A stretch of DNA of 64,000 bases from Pseudomonas rhizoryzae. Lineage in GTDB: Bacteria > Pseudomonadota > Gammaproteobacteria > Pseudomonadales > Pseudomonadaceae. The stretch is taken from assembly GCF_005250615.1 (NCBI RefSeq), contig NZ_SULM01000018.1, positions 1 through 64,000 of the forward strand, given 5' to 3'. Every line of letters starts with the position of its first letter. Position 1 is the first letter of the stretch. The notes beneath the pieces were generated by a model. That model did no database searches and had not been told where the DNA came from. It saw only the letters and a list, made by a program, of their open reading frames with translations. Position numbers and translations under genes: made by a program. Of this stretch, positions 30,473 to 45,013 are shown piece after piece.

Positions 30473-32575
30473 TCAGACGCCGGAGGCTTCCGCCGCCGCT
30501 ACGTCCTTGATCGACAGCTTGATACGGCCGCGGTTGTCCACGTCCAGTACCAGCACCTTCACTTCCTGACCTTCCTTGAGGACGTCGGTGACCTTCTCGA
30601 TGCGCTGATCGCTGATCTGCGAGATGTGCACCAGACCATCCTTGCCCGGCAGGATGTTGACGAAGGCGCCGAAGTCGACGATGCGCTCCACCTTGCCGAC
30701 GTAGATCTTGCCGATCTCGGCTTCGGCAGTGATGCCCAGCACGCGCTGCTTGGCAGCCTCGGCGGCTTCGCGGGTCTCGCCGTAGATCTTGATGGTGCCG
30801 TCGTCTTCGATGTCGATCGAGGCCTTGGTCTCTTCACAGATACCGCGGATGGTGGCGCCACCCTTGCCGATCACGTCACGGATCTTGTCCTGATCGATCT
30901 TCATCGACAGCATGGTCGGCGCATTTTCCGACAGCTCGGCGCGCGACTCGGAGATGACCTGGTTCATCTGACCCAGGATATTCAGACGCGCTTCCAGCGC
31001 CTGCTCCAGGGCGATCTCCATGATCTCTTCGGTGATGCCATTGATCTTGATGTCCATCTGCAGGGCGGTGACGCCCTTGGCGGTACCGGCCACCTTGAAG
31101 TCCATGTCGCCCAGGTGGTCTTCGTCACCCAGGATGTCGGTCAGGACGGCGAACTTCTCGCCTTCCTTGACCAGGCCCATGGCGATACCGGCCACCGGCG
31201 CCTTGACCGGCACACCAGCGTCCATCAGCGCCAGGGAGGCACCGCAGACCGAGGCCATGGAGCTGGAGCCGTTGGACTCGGTGATCTCGGAGACCACGCG
31301 GATGCTGTAGGGGAAGGCTTCCTGGGTCGGCAGCATGGCCTGGATGCCACGACGGGCCAGACGACCATGGCCGATCTCGCGACGGCCCGGGCTGCCCATG
31401 CGGCCGCACTCGCCGACCGAGAAGGGCGGGAAGTTGTAATGCAGCATGAAGCTGTCGCGGCGCTCGCCTTCCAGAGTGTCCAGCAGCTGGGCGTCACGGG
31501 CGGTGCCCAGGGTCGCGGTGACCAGGGCCTGGGTTTCGCCACGGGTGAACAGCGCCGAACCGTGGGTCTTCTTCAGGGTGCCGACTTCGATCTGCAGCGG
31601 GCGTACGGTGCGGGTGTCGCGACCGTCGATACGCGGCTTGCCGTCGACGATGTTCTGGCGCACGGTGCGGTATTCCAGCAGACCAAAGGTCTCCTTGACC
31701 TCGGCTTCGCTGTACTGACCGTTCTCACCGGCCAGCTTGGCGACGGCCTGGTCGCGCAGAGCACCCAGGGCCGCATAGCGGTCCTGCTTGACGGTGATGG
31801 TGTAAGCGCGGGACACGGCCTCGCCGACCTCGGCCTTGACGGCTTCGATCAGGGCGGTGTTCTCGGCAGGCGCCTGCCAGTTCCAGCTCGGCTTGCCAGC
31901 TTCGGCGGCGAACTGGCTGATGGCTTCGATGGCCACCTGGAATTCTTCGTGGGCGAACAGCACGCCACCCAGCATCTGGTCTTCGGTCAGCTCGTCGGCT
32001 TCGGATTCCACCATCAGCACGGCGTCACGGGTACCGGCCACGACCATGTCCAGGCTGGAGCTCTGCAGCTGCTCGTAGCTGGGGTTCAGCAGGTAGCCCA
32101 GTTCGCTGTGGTAGCCCACGCGCGCGGCACCGATAGGGCCGGCGAAGGGGATGCCGGAGATGGCCAGGGCGGCGGAGGTGCCGATCATGGCGGCGATGTC
32201 CGGATCAGACTTCTTGTTGGTGCTGACCACGGTGCAGACCACCTGGACTTCGTTGAGGAAGCCTTCGGGGAACAGCGGACGGATCGGGCGATCGATCAGG
32301 CGCGAGGTCAGGGTTTCCTTCTCGGAAGGACGGCCTTCACGCTTGAAATAGCCACCGGGGATACGGCCCGCGGCGTAGGTCTTCTCCTGGTAGTGCACGG
32401 ACAGCGGGAAGAAGTCCTTGCCAGCGGCGGGCTGCTTGGCACCGACCACGGTGACCAGCACGCTGACGTCATCGGTGGAGACCAGCACCGCACCGGAAGC
32501 CTGGCGCGCGATACGGCCGGTTTCCAGGGTGAAGTTCTGCTCACCGAACTTGAATTGCTTGATTACTGGATTCAC
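30473..32575 (-). CDS. pnp: Polyribonucleotide nucleotidyltransferase
   Basis: 700 aa 3'-5' phosphorolytic exoribonuclease; trimer and core of the RNA degradosome. Two RNase PH domains (about 1-230 and 310-545), a KH domain near 555-615 with [16 protein letters not shown], and an S1 domain at ~620-690 ([18 protein letters not shown]). Starts with GTG, with AAGGA about 7 bp upstream. Follows rpsO on the same strand with a terminator-like hairpin between, as in E. coli rpsO-pnp. Confidence 0.97.
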   Translation of the reverse strand: MNPVIKQFKFGEQNFTLETGRIARQASGAVLVSTDDVSVLVTVVGAKQPAAGKDFFPLSVHYQEKTYAAGRIPGGYFKREGRPSEKETLTSRLIDRPIRPLFPEGFLNEVQVVCTVVSTNKKSDPDIAAMIGTSAALAISGIPFAGPIGAARVGYHSELGYLLNPSYEQLQSSSLDMVVAGTRDAVLMVESEADELTEDQMLGGVLFAHEEFQVAIEAISQFAAEAGKPSWNWQAPAENTALIEAVKAEVGEAVSRAYTITVKQDRYAALGALRDQAVAKLAGENGQYSEAEVKETFGLLEYRTVRQNIVDGKPRIDGRDTRTVRPLQIEVGTLKKTHGSALFTRGETQALVTATLGTARDAQLLDTLEGERRDSFMLHYNFPPFSVGECGRMGSPGRREIGHGRLARRGIQAMLPTQEAFPYSIRVVSEITESNGSSSMASVCGASLALMDAGVPVKAPVAGIAMGLVKEGEKFAVLTDILGDEDHLGDMDFKVAGTAKGVTALQMDIKINGITEEIMEIALEQALEARLNILGQMNQVISESRAELSENAPTMLSMKIDQDKIRDVIGKGGATIRGICEETKASIDIEDDGTIKIYGETREAAEAAKQRVLGITAEAEIGKIYVGKVERIVDFGAFVNILPGKDGLVHISQISDQRIEKVTDVLKEGQEVKVLVLDVDNRGRIKLSIKDVAAAEASGV

Positions 32576-32682
32576 AGTCTTTCCTTCTCTTTATTGCCTT
32601 GGGGGAAACGGTGGCGACCAGAGGGATTCGGACCCTCGCTGATCTCCGGGTGACGCAGGCCGATTTCGTCAGCCTCTCAAGC

Positions 32683-32719
32683 AAAAAAGCCGGAGGCCGG
32701 CGCGAGCCGACCTCCAGCT
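32683..32719 (-). terminator. rpsO terminator / rpsO-pnp hairpin
   Basis: On the minus strand GCTGGAGG pairs with CCTCCGGC (one G-T pair), an inner CGGC/GCCG stem extends it, and TTTTTT follows. It ends part of the rpsO message and lies about 110 bp before pnp; such hairpins are also RNase processing sites in related operons. Confidence 0.8.
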
Positions 32720-32749
32720 TCAGACTGCTTGCAGCAGGTCTGCATCGTC

Positions 32750-33019
32750 TTAACGACGCAGGCCCAGGCGAGCGATCAGTGCGCTGTAACGAGTGGTGTC
32801 CTTGGACTTCAGGTAGTCCAGCAGCTTACGACGCTGGTTGACCATACGGATCAGACCACGACGGCTGTGGTGGTCCTTGCCGTTGGCCTTGAAGTGGCCT
32901 TGCAGCTTGTCGATGTTGGCGGACAGCAGGGCAACCTGCACTTCCGGCGAACCGGTGTCGCCTTCGGCGCGCTTGAACTCGTTTACGATCTGGGCTTTGT
33001 CTTCAACGCTCAGTGCCAT
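32750..33019 (-). CDS. rpsO: 30S ribosomal protein S15
   Basis: 89 aa, the normal length. Binds the central domain of 16S rRNA and starts platform assembly. The conserved [12 protein letters not shown] and [15 protein letters not shown] segments (here [14 protein letters not shown]) are present. AGGAG lies about 6 bp before the ATG. Sits between truB and pnp, the conserved order. Confidence 0.97.
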   Translation of the reverse strand: MALSVEDKAQIVNEFKRAEGDTGSPEVQVALLSANIDKLQGHFKANGKDHHSRRGLIRMVNQRRKLLDYLKSKDTTRYSALIARLGLRR

Positions 33020-33112
33020 GATAGGGCTCCTCTGAGGAACAGGCCGGGAAATATCCCGTGCTTAAGGAAAGAGGTGTGACCGTGCCTGCTGACAGCCACC
33101 CTCGGTATCGGT

Positions 33113-34027
33113 CTAGGACCGAATCAGTCTACGGGGAGCAACCTGCCCCTCGTCATTCATTTCGCCGATGCCGATGAAACGACCCTGGTCGTCCTGCACC
33201 CGCATCAAGCCGAATTTCGGCGCATTGGCCGCCCGCACGGGCTGACCGTGCAACCAGTAGTAGGCGCTGTGCTGGGTCAACTGCACCAGCGGCCAGTGCT
33301 CCAGGCCGCTGTCGACCGGCAGCAGGAAGCGATCCAGCGCTTCGGCACCGCCTTCAGCGTGGGCTGCCTCCAACTCTTCCAGGCTCACCGCCTGGGCGAG
33401 GCCAAAGGGACCGGCCTGGGTACGGCGCAACTCAGCCACGTGAGCCCCGCAACCGAGACGGGCGCCGAGGTCTTCGACCAGGGTGCGCACATAGGTCCCC
33501 TTGCTGCAGGCCACTTCCAGCGTCGCGCGATCTTCTTGCAACGCCAGGAGTTCCAGACGGGCAATAGTAACAGAACGCGCCTCGCGCTCCACTACTTCAC
33601 CGGCACGTGCCAGCTTGTAGAGCGGCTGGCCATCGCGCTTGAGCGCCGAGTACATCGGCGGAATCTGCTCTATCTCACCGCGAAAGGCTGGCAAGGCCGC
33701 CTGGATGGTCGCTTCGTCCACATTGACCGCCCGTCGCTCCAACACTTCACCCTCGGCATCACCGGTGGTGGTGGTGACGCCGAGCTGCGCCACGGTGCTG
33801 TAGCCCTTGTCGGCGTCCAGCAGGTACTGGGAAAACTTGGTCGCCTCACCGAAGCACAGCGGCAGCACGCCGGTGGCCAGGGGATCGAGACTGCCGGTAT
33901 GTCCCGCCTTCTCGGCGTTGAGCAGCCAGCGGACCTTCTGCAAGGCGGCATTGGAGGAAAAGCCGCGGGGCTTGTCCAGTACCAGCACGCCATGCACCTG
34001 CCGGCGAATACGCTTGACCTGGGCCAC
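33113..34027 (-). CDS. truB: tRNA pseudouridine(55) synthase TruB
   Basis: 304 aa. Makes pseudouridine 55 in the T-loop of tRNAs. The catalytic aspartate D48 sits in [13 protein letters not shown], and the KPRGFSSN motif is near 19. The C-terminal ~60 residues form the extra PUA-like RNA-binding domain. GTG start, 1 bp after the rbfA stop. Confidence 0.95.
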   Translation of the reverse strand: MAQVKRIRRQVHGVLVLDKPRGFSSNAALQKVRWLLNAEKAGHTGSLDPLATGVLPLCFGEATKFSQYLLDADKGYSTVAQLGVTTTTGDAEGEVLERRAVNVDEATIQAALPAFRGEIEQIPPMYSALKRDGQPLYKLARAGEVVEREARSVTIARLELLALQEDRATLEVACSKGTYVRTLVEDLGARLGCGAHVAELRRTQAGPFGLAQAVSLEELEAAHAEGGAEALDRFLLPVDSGLEHWPLVQLTQHSAYYWLHGQPVRAANAPKFGLMRVQDDQGRFIGIGEMNDEGQVAPRRLIRS

Positions 34028-34028
34028 C

Positions 34029-34412
34029 CTATTCCTCCCCTTCGTGACGACGGTCTTCGGCGACCGCCCGCTCGATCAGGGCCGACAACTGGGCACCGCG
34101 ACGGATGCTCTCGTCGTACTGGAAGCTCAGTTGCGGGATGGTCCGCAGCTTCATCACCCGGCCCAACTGCTGACGCAGGAAACCGGCGGCGTCCTTGAGA
34201 ATGCCGAGATTCTGCTTGATCGCCTCGGCGTCGTCGTCCTTGCCCAGGACCGTGATGTGCACCTTGGCATGGGACAGGTCGCGGGCGACGTCCACACCGG
34301 TGATGGTCACCATGCCCAGTCGCGGATCCTTGATCTCGCGCTGGATCAGCAGTGCCAGTTCACGCTGCATCTGATCGCCGATGCGCTGGGTACGGCTGAA
34401 TTCTTTGGCCAT
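34029..34412 (-). CDS. rbfA: Ribosome-binding factor A
   Basis: 127 aa KH-like protein that binds the 30S subunit near the 16S 5' helix during late assembly and cold adaptation. [17 protein letters not shown] and [12 protein letters not shown] match the family. Start at 34412 gives the standard N-terminus MAKEFSRT. Lies between infB and truB in the nusA-infB operon. Confidence 0.95.
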   Translation of the reverse strand: MAKEFSRTQRIGDQMQRELALLIQREIKDPRLGMVTITGVDVARDLSHAKVHITVLGKDDDAEAIKQNLGILKDAAGFLRQQLGRVMKLRTIPQLSFQYDESIRRGAQLSALIERAVAEDRRHEGEE

Positions 34413-34544
34413 GTCGAAACTCTCGTACGAAAGGCCGCAGACACCAGGCCTGCCAGCCATGAATCTTGGAAACGCGAACGGCAAGTCCGAGCCTGGCAAC
34501 CCTCTGCCAGACCCGCGACCTGCCGTCCTGAGGCGGAGTCGCCG

Positions 34545-37103
34545 TTACAGCGAACGGGCTACCTGGACCTTCTCGAACACTTCGATCTTGTCGCCGACGC
34601 GGACGTCGTTGTAGCTCTTCACGCCGATACCGCACTCCATGCCGGCCCGTACCTCGGCCACGTCATCCTTGAAGCGACGCAGGGATTCCAGCTCGCCTTC
34701 GAAGATGACCACGTCCTCGCGCAGTACGCGGATCGGACGGTTGCGGTGCACCATGCCCTCGGTGACCATGCAGCCAGCGACCGCGCCGAACTTGGGCGAA
34801 CGGAAGACGTCACGCACTTCGGCGATACCCAGGATGTTCTCCCGGACGTCACTGCCCAGCATGCCGGTCAGCGCCTTCTTCACATCTTCGATGATGTCGT
34901 AGATGACGTTGTAGTAGCGCATGTCGAGGCCTTCCTGCTCGACGATCTTCCGCGCCCCGGCATCGGCCCGGACGTTGAAGCCGAACAGTACGGCATTGGA
35001 GGCCAGCGCCAGGTTGGCATCGCTCTCGGTGATACCACCGACACCGCCGCCGACCACCCGCACCTGGACTTCGTCGTTGCCCAGACCGGACAGCGAACCC
35101 TGGAGCGCTTCGAGCGAACCGCGCACATCGGCCTTGAGCACGATGTTGAGAGTCTTCTTCTCGTCCTGGCCCATGTTCTCGAAGATGTTCTCGAGCTTGC
35201 CAGCGTGAGCGCGGGCCAGCTTGACCTCGCGGAACTTGCCCTGACGGAACAGCGCCACTTCACGGGCCTTCTTCTCGTCGGTCAGCACGGTGAGTTCGTC
35301 ACCGGCATCCGGGGTGCCGTCGAGGCCGAGGATCTCGACCGGAATGGACGGACCAGCTTCCTTGATCGGCTTGCCGTTCTCGTCGAGCATGGCGCGGATA
35401 CGGCCATAGTTGACGCCGACCAGCGCCATGTCGCCCTGGCGCAGGGTGCCGTTCTGCACCAGCACGGTAGCGACCGGACCACGGCCCTTGTCCAGGCGGG
35501 ATTCGATGACCACACCGCGACCGGGCGCTTCCGGAGTAGCGGTCAGTTCGAGAACCTCGGCCTGCAGCAGGATGGCTTCCAGCAGCTCGTCCACACCGGT
35601 ACCGGCCTTGGCCGAGACGTGCACGAACTGGGTGTCGCCGCCCCACTCTTCCGGGATGACCTGACGACCGGCCAGATCATGCTTGACGCGATCCGGATCG
35701 GCGTCGGGCTTGTCGACCTTGTTGACCGCCACGACGATGGGTACACCCGCCGCCTTGGCGTGCTGGATGGCTTCCTCGGTCTGCGGCATGACGCCGTCAT
35801 CGGCCGCGACGACCAGGATGACGATGTCGGTAGCCTGGGCACCACGAGCACGCATGGCGGTGAACGCCGCGTGGCCAGGGGTATCCAGGAAGGTGACCAT
35901 GCCACGCTCGGTTTCCACGTGGTAGGCACCGATGTGCTGGGTGATGCCACCGGCCTCGCCCGAAGCGACCTTGGCGCGACGGATGTAGTCCAGCAGCGAG
36001 GTCTTACCATGGTCGACGTGACCCATGACGGTCACCACCGGCGCACGGTGCATGGCCTCACCACCCTCGAACTTGAGGGACTCGGCCAGTTGATCTTCCA
36101 GGGCGTTCTCGTTGACCAGCTTGACCTTGTGGCCCAGCTCTTCGGCCACCAGCTGCGCCGTATCACGGTCGAGCACCTGGTTGATGGTGGCGGGAGACCC
36201 CATCTTGAACATGAACTTGATGACTTCGGCGGCCTTTACCGACATCTGCTGAGCAAGCTCGGCGACGGTGATGGTTTCGCCTAGATTGACTTCGCGCACT
36301 ACAGGTCCTGTCGGGCTCTGGAACCCGTGTTGGTTTCGCTTCTTGAGTCGCGACTTGCCACCGCGACCGCCACGCCGGCCGAAGCCCTCCTCCTCGTCGT
36401 CGCCAGTGCGTACGGTACGGGGAGCCGCGGCCTTGTCCTTGATGGACGGGCGGTGCTGGGCATTCTTGCGCTCGCGGCGCTCGTCATCGTCACGCTTGCT
36501 GCTGGGCGCAGGGTGTACCGGACGACGCGGCTCTTCACGCTTGCGCTCGGCAGTGGGATCCGCTTTCTTCGCTTCGGCGGCAGGCTCGGCAACGGGCGGC
36601 TGCTCGGCGACCACGGCCGGCGCTTCCGGAGCGGCAGGCGCAACGGCTTCGGCGGCTACCGCCTGCTGCTCGGCTTGTGCGGCGGCGACTTCGGCCTGCT
36701 GCCGCGCAGCCTCTTCGGCGGCGCGCTGAGCTTCTTCCGCGGCCTGGGCCTGTGCGGCGGCCTCTTCAGCCGCGCGCTGGGCTTCCTGCTCGCGGCGCTG
36801 CTCGGCTTCGAGCTCGGCCGGGCTACGCTTGACGAAGGTCTTCTTCTTGCGCACCTCGACACTTACCGTCTTGCTGCCGGCCACTTTCAGCGTGGTCTGG
36901 GTCTTGCGCTGCAGGGTGATCTTGCTGGGCTCATCGAGCTTCGCCGTCCCCTTCAGATGCGTCAGCAGCGCCTGCTTTTCCGCATCGCTCACCAGCTGCT
37001 CGGCACTACTGTGCGTCAGACCTGCCTCGCGCATCTGCTGTAGCAGACGTTCCACCGGCGTATTGACCGTTTGGGCCAGTTCTTTCACCGTGACTTGCGT
37101 CAT
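34545..37103 (-). CDS. infB: Translation initiation factor IF-2
   Basis: 852 aa GTPase that brings fMet-tRNA to the 30S P site and promotes subunit joining. N-terminal IF2_N helix bundle at ~1-52; a long Ala/Glu/Arg-rich linker at ~95-260; a second IF2_N-like domain at ~275-325; then the G domain with GHVDHGKT (361-368), DTPGH (407-411) and NKVD (457-460), and domains II-IV with the C-terminal fMet-tRNA-binding part. The gene for initiator tRNA lies three genes upstream in the same cluster. Confidence 0.97.
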   Translation of the reverse strand: MTQVTVKELAQTVNTPVERLLQQMREAGLTHSSAEQLVSDAEKQALLTHLKGTAKLDEPSKITLQRKTQTTLKVAGSKTVSVEVRKKKTFVKRSPAELEAEQRREQEAQRAAEEAAAQAQAAEEAQRAAEEAARQQAEVAAAQAEQQAVAAEAVAPAAPEAPAVVAEQPPVAEPAAEAKKADPTAERKREEPRRPVHPAPSSKRDDDERRERKNAQHRPSIKDKAAAPRTVRTGDDEEEGFGRRGGRGGKSRLKKRNQHGFQSPTGPVVREVNLGETITVAELAQQMSVKAAEVIKFMFKMGSPATINQVLDRDTAQLVAEELGHKVKLVNENALEDQLAESLKFEGGEAMHRAPVVTVMGHVDHGKTSLLDYIRRAKVASGEAGGITQHIGAYHVETERGMVTFLDTPGHAAFTAMRARGAQATDIVILVVAADDGVMPQTEEAIQHAKAAGVPIVVAVNKVDKPDADPDRVKHDLAGRQVIPEEWGGDTQFVHVSAKAGTGVDELLEAILLQAEVLELTATPEAPGRGVVIESRLDKGRGPVATVLVQNGTLRQGDMALVGVNYGRIRAMLDENGKPIKEAGPSIPVEILGLDGTPDAGDELTVLTDEKKAREVALFRQGKFREVKLARAHAGKLENIFENMGQDEKKTLNIVLKADVRGSLEALQGSLSGLGNDEVQVRVVGGGVGGITESDANLALASNAVLFGFNVRADAGARKIVEQEGLDMRYYNVIYDIIEDVKKALTGMLGSDVRENILGIAEVRDVFRSPKFGAVAGCMVTEGMVHRNRPIRVLREDVVIFEGELESLRRFKDDVAEVRAGMECGIGVKSYNDVRVGDKIEVFEKVQVARSL

Positions 37104-37129
37104 GCACTTCTCTCCTCAGACTGCGCCGC

Positions 37130-38602
37130 TTACTCGAACCAATGGGCACGGGCAGCCATGATCAGCTTGCCGGCACGCTCTTCGGTCATGCCGTTGATGT
37201 CGAGCAGGTCGTCGATCGACTGCTCGGCGAGCTCTTCGCGATTCACCACACCACGCTGGGCCAGCGCATTGGCGAGCTGGGGATCCATGCCGTCGAGGGT
37301 CAACAGATCTTCGCTGGGGCTCTTCTGTTCTTCAGTTGCGATGGCACGGGTCAGCAGACGATCTTTCGCCCGCGTCCGCAGCTCATTGACGATGTCCTCA
37401 TCGAAACCATCGATGTTGAGCATCTCTTCCATGGGGACATAGGCCACTTCCTCAAGGGAGGTGAAGCCTTCTTCCACCAGTACCTGGGCCAGTTCCTCGT
37501 CGACATCCAACTCGTCGATGAAGCGCTGGATGATGTCGCCTGTCTCAGCCTGCTGCTTGGCGTTGATGTCCGCTTCGGTCATCACGTTGAGCGTCCAACC
37601 GGTCAGTTGGCTGGCCAGGCGAACGTTCTGACCACCACGACCAATGGCCTGGGCCAGGTTGTCCTCGGCCACGGCGATGTCCATGGTGCGGCTGTCTTCG
37701 TCGACGATGATCGACGCGACTTCAGCCGGAGCCATGGCATTGATGACGAACTGCGCGGGGTTGTCGTCCCACAGGACGATATCGACCCGTTCTCCACCCA
37801 GCTCTCCGGACACCGCCTGGACGCGCGAACCGCGCATGCCGATGCAGGCGCCCTGGGGATCGATGCGCTTGTCCTTGGAGCGAACGGCGATCTTGGCCCG
37901 GGACCCGGGATCACGGGCAGCGGCCATCACATCGATCAATTGCTCGGATATCTCCGGCACCTCGATGCGGAACAGCTCGATCAGCATCTGCGGATCGGTA
38001 CGCGACAGCATCAGCTGAGGACCGCGGTTCTCCGTACGAATCTCCTTGAGCAGCGCGCGCAGACGCACGCCCATGCGGAAGGTCTCGCGGGGAATGATGT
38101 GCTCGCGCGGCAGCAAGGCCTCGGCATTGTTGCCCAGATCGACGATCACGCTGTCACGGGTAACCTTCTTGACGGTACCCGAGATGATCTCACCGACCTT
38201 CTCACGGTAGGCATCCACCACCTGAGCCCGCTCGGCTTCGCGCACCTTCTGCACGATCACCTGCTTGGCGGTCTGGGCGGCGATGCGACCGAATTCGATG
38301 GACTCGATCTTTTCTTCGATCACATCACCGGCCTTGGCGCCAGGATGCTCTTCCTGCGCGTCTTCCACCGTCAGATGCGAATCAGGCAGTTGATAATCTT
38401 GATCCTCCACCACGGTCCAGCGGCGGAAGGTTTCGTAGCTGCCGTTGTGTCTGTTGATCGACACCCGCAGATCCACATCTTCTTCGTAGCGTTTCTTGGT
38501 AGCCGTGGCGAGTGCCAACTCCAGTGCCTCGAAGATGACGCCGGGTGGAACACCCTTCTCGTTCGAAACAGATTCCACTACCAGCAGAACTTCTTTGCTC
38601 AT
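37130..38602 (-). CDS. nusA: Transcription termination/antitermination factor NusA
   Basis: 490 aa RNA polymerase-bound factor that modulates pausing, termination and rRNA antitermination. N-terminal polymerase-binding domain ([17 protein letters not shown]), S1 domain at ~135-200 ([21 protein letters not shown]), two KH domains at ~230-345 and two acidic helical repeats at ~365-490. Start at 38602 matches the family; the frame is open 16 codons further without a site. Between rimP and infB as usual. Confidence 0.96.
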   Translation of the reverse strand: MSKEVLLVVESVSNEKGVPPGVIFEALELALATATKKRYEEDVDLRVSINRHNGSYETFRRWTVVEDQDYQLPDSHLTVEDAQEEHPGAKAGDVIEEKIESIEFGRIAAQTAKQVIVQKVREAERAQVVDAYREKVGEIISGTVKKVTRDSVIVDLGNNAEALLPREHIIPRETFRMGVRLRALLKEIRTENRGPQLMLSRTDPQMLIELFRIEVPEISEQLIDVMAAARDPGSRAKIAVRSKDKRIDPQGACIGMRGSRVQAVSGELGGERVDIVLWDDNPAQFVINAMAPAEVASIIVDEDSRTMDIAVAEDNLAQAIGRGGQNVRLASQLTGWTLNVMTEADINAKQQAETGDIIQRFIDELDVDEELAQVLVEEGFTSLEEVAYVPMEEMLNIDGFDEDIVNELRTRAKDRLLTRAIATEEQKSPSEDLLTLDGMDPQLANALAQRGVVNREELAEQSIDDLLDINGMTEERAGKLIMAARAHWFE

Positions 38603-38651
38603 CTTACGCCTCGTATTCGCAATCCTTGGGATCCGCGGTCTCGCGCTCAAA

Positions 38652-39110
38652 TCACTCGAAACGGGGAACGACGTTGGCCTTGTCGATCATCTCGATGGGT
38701 AGCAGGTATTCATGCTCATCCACCTGCACCACGACGTCCTGGTCTTCCACACCGCGCAGCAAACCCTGGAAATTACGTCGCCCTTCGAAGGGCGACCGAA
38801 GTTTGATCTTCACCTGCTCACCGACGTGGGCTGCGAATTGCTCCAGCGTGAACAGGGGTCTATCCATACCGGGGGAAGACACCTCGAGGGTGTATTCATT
38901 GGTGATGGGATCTTCCACATCGAGCACGCCACTGACTTGGCGACTGACCTTCTCGCAATCTTCCACGAGAATGCCGTTGGGATGATCGATATAGACGCGC
39001 AGTAGCGAATGCCGCCCCTGGGAGATGTACTCGACACCCCAGCAGACGTAGCCAAGCGCCTCGACGACGGGGGCCAGCAAGGCCTGCAACTGTTCTAGCT
39101 TGCTCGACAC
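38652..39110 (-). CDS. rimP: Ribosome maturation factor RimP
   Basis: 152 aa protein needed for 30S subunit maturation. [23 protein letters not shown] and [16 protein letters not shown] are typical. Starts with GTG. First protein gene after the initiator tRNA, as in the metY-rimP-nusA-infB cluster of E. coli. Confidence 0.95.
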   Translation of the reverse strand: MSSKLEQLQALLAPVVEALGYVCWGVEYISQGRHSLLRVYIDHPNGILVEDCEKVSRQVSGVLDVEDPITNEYTLEVSSPGMDRPLFTLEQFAAHVGEQVKIKLRSPFEGRRNFQGLLRGVEDQDVVVQVDEHEYLLPIEMIDKANVVPRFE

Positions 39111-39207
39111 CTGATTGCCTCGCGTTTTTTGGAGAATAAAAAATGGGCATTACGCCCATCCCTAAGAGGTCTGCACAAGAAAGCGCGACCCGAACTGTCC
39201 AGCCAAC

Positions 39208-39232
39208 AAAAAGCCCCTAAAAAGGGGCTTTA
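39208..39232 (-). terminator. Terminator after tRNA-fMet
   Basis: AAAGCCCCT (39210-39218), AAAA, AGGGGCTTT (39223-39231). On the minus strand it follows the tRNA 3' end by 7 bp and is trailed by TTTTTG. It may end most tRNA transcripts and limit read-through into rimP. Confidence 0.85.
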
Positions 39233-39238
39233 AAAAAC

Positions 39239-39315
<77 letters not shown>

Positions 39316-39400
39316 TCAAAGCTGGAGCGAGAGTATATTCAACTGAACTCTAGGAGTCAACCAACTCTCTCGCCGCGTCCTGCAGGACGTCTTTGCTATT

Positions 39401-39486
39401 TGGTGCCGAAGATGGGACTCGAACCCATACAGCCTGTGGCCACTACCCCCTCAAGATAGCGTGTCTACCAATTCCACCACTTCGGC
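39401..39486 (-). tRNA. tRNA-Leu (GAG)
   Basis: 86 nt class II tRNA on the minus strand with a long variable arm and encoded CCA. Anticodon GAG in the loop TTGAGGG; the GCCGAAGTGGTGGAATTGG start is typical of bacterial tRNA-Leu. It lies 16 bp after secG, so co-transcription with secG is likely. Confidence 0.95.
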
Positions 39487-39502
39487 ATGAAACCTTTGAA
39501 AC

Positions 39503-39883
39503 TTACTTGGACTCCTGAGGTACGTCCCCGGAAGTACCGCCCTGAGCAGCACGCGGCTGCGTCAAGGGAACATCGTTACCATCCTGCTTCGGCTGAGGAG
39601 CCTGTTGGACTGGCTGAGTGGGCAGACCCATCTCACGCAGACCCAGCGCACGATCTTTGGCGTAGTAGCCCAGCGCCAGGCTAGTCGCGAAAAAAACCGC
39701 GGCTAGTATAGCAGTAAAGCGACTCAAAAAGGTAGCAGAACCTTGACTACCGAAGACGGTACCCGAGGCACCCGCACCGAAGGACGCACCCGCTTCGGCA
39801 CCCTTGCCCTGCTGCATCAACACCAGCACGATAAGGCCCAGCGCCATCAGCAGGTGGATCACTACAATTGCCGTTTCCAACAT
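39503..39883 (-). CDS. secG: Protein translocase subunit SecG
   Basis: 126 aa inner membrane subunit of SecYEG. Two transmembrane helices (~2-22 and ~50-72) joined by a Gly-rich cytoplasmic loop with [17 protein letters not shown], the family signature, and a Pro/Gln-rich tail. Start ATG overlaps the tpiA stop by one base (TAATG). Confidence 0.94.
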   Translation of the reverse strand: MLETAIVVIHLLMALGLIVLVLMQQGKGAEAGASFGAGASGTVFGSQGSATFLSRFTAILAAVFFATSLALGYYAKDRALGLREMGLPTQPVQQAPQPKQDGNDVPLTQPRAAQGGTSGDVPQESK

Positions 39884-40641
39884 TATCCACGTCCCGCAGC
39901 GCGGCAAATCGCACTGAATTCTTCAGCATTCAGGGAGGCTCCACCTACCAGCCCCCCATCGATATCCGGCATGCCGAACAATTCGGCAGCATTGGCGGCT
40001 TTTACGCTACCGCCATACAGCAACTGAAGCCCTTCTGCGACTTCAGCATCGGCCTCGCGCACCAGGGCGCGAATTGCCGCATGAACCTCTTGCGCCTGTT
40101 CCGGCGTGGCGGTGAGTCCGGTGCCTATCGCCCAAACCGGCTCGTATGCCACGACAGCATTGGCAAAGGCAGCCACACCAGCCGCATCGATGACCGCCTT
40201 CAGCTGGCCACCCACCACATCCAGCGTGCGCTCGGCTTCGCGCTCTTCGCGTGTCTCGCCGACGCAGAGCACGGGGATCATTCCCGCCTCTTGAATGGCC
40301 GCGAATTTCTTCGCTACCACCGCATCATCTTCGCCCAACAGAGCGCGTCGCTCTGAGTGACCCACCAGCACGTACCGGCAACCGAACTCCACCAACTGCG
40401 TCGAGGAAACCTCGCCAGTCAGGGCCTTCTCACCCGCGACAGGAGCACAGGTCTGAGCTCCGATCGCCAGCGATGTCGCCGCCAGCGCTTCAGCCACCCC
40501 AGGCAGATGCACCAATGTCGGAATGACCACGACATCGACACCCGCAATACCGTCCAACCCTTTCAAGCCCGTGACCAACGCCGACACACTCTGCAGTGAG
40601 CCATGCATTTTCCAGTTACCGGCAACCAGGGAACGACGCAT
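39883..40641 (-). CDS. tpiA: Triose-phosphate isomerase
   Basis: 252 aa TIM-barrel enzyme interconverting DHAP and glyceraldehyde-3-phosphate. K11 (AGNWKMH), H95 (GHSERR) and the catalytic base E167 ([11 protein letters not shown]) are present, with the phosphate-binding YGGSV motif near 210. Upstream of secG with a one-base stop/start overlap. Confidence 0.97.
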   Translation of the reverse strand: MRRSLVAGNWKMHGSLQSVSALVTGLKGLDGIAGVDVVVIPTLVHLPGVAEALAATSLAIGAQTCAPVAGEKALTGEVSSTQLVEFGCRYVLVGHSERRALLGEDDAVVAKKFAAIQEAGMIPVLCVGETREEREAERTLDVVGGQLKAVIDAAGVAAFANAVVAYEPVWAIGTGLTATPEQAQEVHAAIRALVREADAEVAEGLQLLYGGSVKAANAAELFGMPDIDGGLVGGASLNAEEFSAICRAAGRG

Positions 40642-40707
40642 GCGTTTTACCTCAGGGAGCGAAGTGGGCGCAGATATTAATCAATCGAAAACAGGCATGC
40701 AAGCAAA

Positions 40708-42045
40708 TCAAGCACATACCTCGGTTATCAATTGAGCCAGGGCTTCGGCATGAGCACGCACCTCGCGCTCGTTCTCACCCTCGACCATCACCCGCAGCAG
40801 CGGCTCGGTACCGGACTTGCGCAGCAGGACGCGCCCCTTGCCCGCCATTTTTTCGGTGACTTCGGCACTGGCTTGCTTGACCCGCGGATTTTCCAGGGGG
40901 TCCTGGCCGCCACCGAAGCGCACATTGATCAGCACCTGCGGGCACTTGCGCAGGGCCATGCGCGCCTGGGCCAGGGTCTGGCCCGCATTGCGCAGAGCAA
41001 TGAGGACCTGCAGAGCTGCGATGGTGGCATCGCCGGTGGTGGTGTACTGACAGCAGACCACGTGACCGGAATTCTCGCCACCCAGCACCCAGTTGCGCTC
41101 CAGCAGCTCCGCCATGACATAGCGATCACCGACCTTGGCCCGCACGAAGGGAATATCCAGCTCGGCCAATCCCAGCTCGAGACCTAGGTTGCTCATCAGG
41201 GTACCGACCACCCCACCCTCAAGCCGACCACGGCGCTTGAGGTCACGAGCGATCAGATAGAGCAGCTCGTCGCCATCCACCGCAGCGCCGGTATGGTCCA
41301 CCATGAGCACTCGGTCACCGTCGCCGTCGAAGGCGATACCGATGTCGGCATGCTGATCGAGCACTGCCTGCTGCAGGCCGTCGAGATGGGTGGAACCGCA
41401 ATCCTTGTTGATGTTGAGGCCATCGGGCTGGACGGCCAGCACACTGACGTCCGCACCCAGCTCGCGGAAGACGCTGGGTGCAATCTTGTAGGTGGCACCA
41501 TTGGCACAATCCAGGACGATCTTCATGCCGGCGAAGCTGGTACCAGCGGGCACGCTGCTCTTGCAGAATTCGATATAGCGGCCGGCGGCATCGTTGATGC
41601 GCGAAACCTTGCCGATACGGGCCGAGTCGACCACGGTCATGGGCGTATCGAGCAGCTCCTCGATCATGGTCTCGAGCTCATCGGGCAGCTTGGTGCCGGC
41701 GCCAGAAAAGAATTTGATGCCATTGTCGTAGTAGGGATTGTGCGAGGCACTGATGACGATGCCGGCACTGGCCTGGAAGGTCCGCGTCAGGTAGGCGATA
41801 CCCGGCGTCGGCATGGGGCCGAGCAGCATGACATCCGCCCCTGCAGCAGAGAGACCGGCCTCCAGGGCGGATTCGAACATGTAGCCCGAGATACGGGTGT
41901 CCTTGCCTACCAGCACTCGGCAGCCGCCGCGACTGCGGAAGGCGATACCCGCCGCCCAGCCCAGCTTGAGCATGAAATCCGGGGTGATGGGATACTGCCC
42001 GACCTTGCCGCGAATGCCGTCGGTTCCGAAATACTTTCTTGCCAT
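40708..42045 (-). CDS. glmM: Phosphoglucosamine mutase
   Basis: 445 aa. Converts glucosamine-6-phosphate to glucosamine-1-phosphate for UDP-GlcNAc, peptidoglycan and LPS. The phosphoserine is S101 in [11 protein letters not shown]; the metal loop DGDGDR lies near 240, the sugar-binding GGENSGH near 325, and the phosphate-binding [15 protein letters not shown] near 408. It follows folP by 5 bp, as in many bacteria. Confidence 0.97.
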   Translation of the reverse strand: MARKYFGTDGIRGKVGQYPITPDFMLKLGWAAGIAFRSRGGCRVLVGKDTRISGYMFESALEAGLSAAGADVMLLGPMPTPGIAYLTRTFQASAGIVISASHNPYYDNGIKFFSGAGTKLPDELETMIEELLDTPMTVVDSARIGKVSRINDAAGRYIEFCKSSVPAGTSFAGMKIVLDCANGATYKIAPSVFRELGADVSVLAVQPDGLNINKDCGSTHLDGLQQAVLDQHADIGIAFDGDGDRVLMVDHTGAAVDGDELLYLIARDLKRRGRLEGGVVGTLMSNLGLELGLAELDIPFVRAKVGDRYVMAELLERNWVLGGENSGHVVCCQYTTTGDATIAALQVLIALRNAGQTLAQARMALRKCPQVLINVRFGGGQDPLENPRVKQASAEVTEKMAGKGRVLLRKSGTEPLLRVMVEGENEREVRAHAEALAQLITEVCA

Positions 42046-42050
42046 CAGTT

Positions 42051-42908
42051 CTATTCCTGCCTGAAGCCTTCGACCGCGGCGATCATCTTCACCACGTCCA
42101 CCGTTTCCGCCACGTCATGGACCCTGAGGATCTGGGCCCCCTTGGTCAGCGCCAGAGCCGCCAAGGCCAAGCTACCCGCCAAGCGCCCCTCCACTGACCG
42201 TCCAGTGACCGCGCCGATCATACTTTTGCGCGAGACACCCACCAGCAAGGGTAGCCCAAAGGTGAGCAACTCGGGCTGCCGCCGAAATAGCTCGAGATTG
42301 TGCTCCAGGGTCTTGGCGAAGCCATAGCCTGGATCCAGTACCAGACGCTCGCGGGAAATGCCTGCTGCCTCACAGCGCGCAACCTGTTCGGCGAGAAAGC
42401 ATGCAACCTCACCAGCCACATCGCCATAGACGGGCGACTGCTGCATGGTGCTCGGCTCGCCGCGCATATGCATGAGGCAGACCGCCAGATCGGTAGCAGC
42501 AGCAGCCTCGAGAGCACCCGGACGGCGCAGCGAGCGCACGTCGTTGATCAGGCCAGCGCCCACCCGCGCACTCTCACGCATGACCTCGGGCGTTGAAGTA
42601 TCCACCGAGATGACGACATCGAGCTCGCGGGCGATCGCCTCGACCACCGGGACGACGCGATCAAGCTCTTCCGCAGTGGATACCGCCGGCGCACCTGGGC
42701 GCGTGGATTCGCCACCGACATCGATGATAGCCGCACCGGCAGCGACCATTCGTTCGGCATGCTGCAAAGCGGCGTCGACCGCTGTGTAGCGACCACCGTC
42801 GGAAAAAGAGTCGGGGGTTACATTGAGAATGCCCATGACCTTGGGCACATCAAAAACAAGAACCCGATTGCCGCAAGGCAATCGGGTCGAAGGAAACGGA
42901 TTGAACAT
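42051..42908 (-). CDS. folP: Dihydropteroate synthase
   Basis: 285 aa TIM-barrel enzyme joining p-aminobenzoate to dihydropterin pyrophosphate in folate synthesis; the sulfonamide target. [15 protein letters not shown] (~25-39) and GGESTRPGA (~64-72) are diagnostic, with [10 protein letters not shown] near 225. ATG at 42908 lies 7 bp after the ftsH stop, so ftsH-folP-glmM form one run. Confidence 0.96.
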   Translation of the reverse strand: MFNPFPSTRLPCGNRVLVFDVPKVMGILNVTPDSFSDGGRYTAVDAALQHAERMVAAGAAIIDVGGESTRPGAPAVSTAEELDRVVPVVEAIARELDVVISVDTSTPEVMRESARVGAGLINDVRSLRRPGALEAAAATDLAVCLMHMRGEPSTMQQSPVYGDVAGEVACFLAEQVARCEAAGISRERLVLDPGYGFAKTLEHNLELFRRQPELLTFGLPLLVGVSRKSMIGAVTGRSVEGRLAGSLALAALALTKGAQILRVHDVAETVDVVKMIAAVEGFRQE

Positions 42909-42915
42909 GGAGGTA

Positions 42916-44844
<1,929 letters not shown>

Positions 44845-45013
44845 TTGACTACCCTCTGCGCCGGTTTCGTGGGTAAACCGTTCGAAGCGAAACCGGCAGT
44901 GACCGGTAAGTTACTACACAAAGCCTGGCCCACGGCAGACATCGTCTGTAACGCTATATGAGTCTTCTGCCTTTGACTCTATGCCAAGGCAGATGTTGCG
45001 GCCATCAATTCTC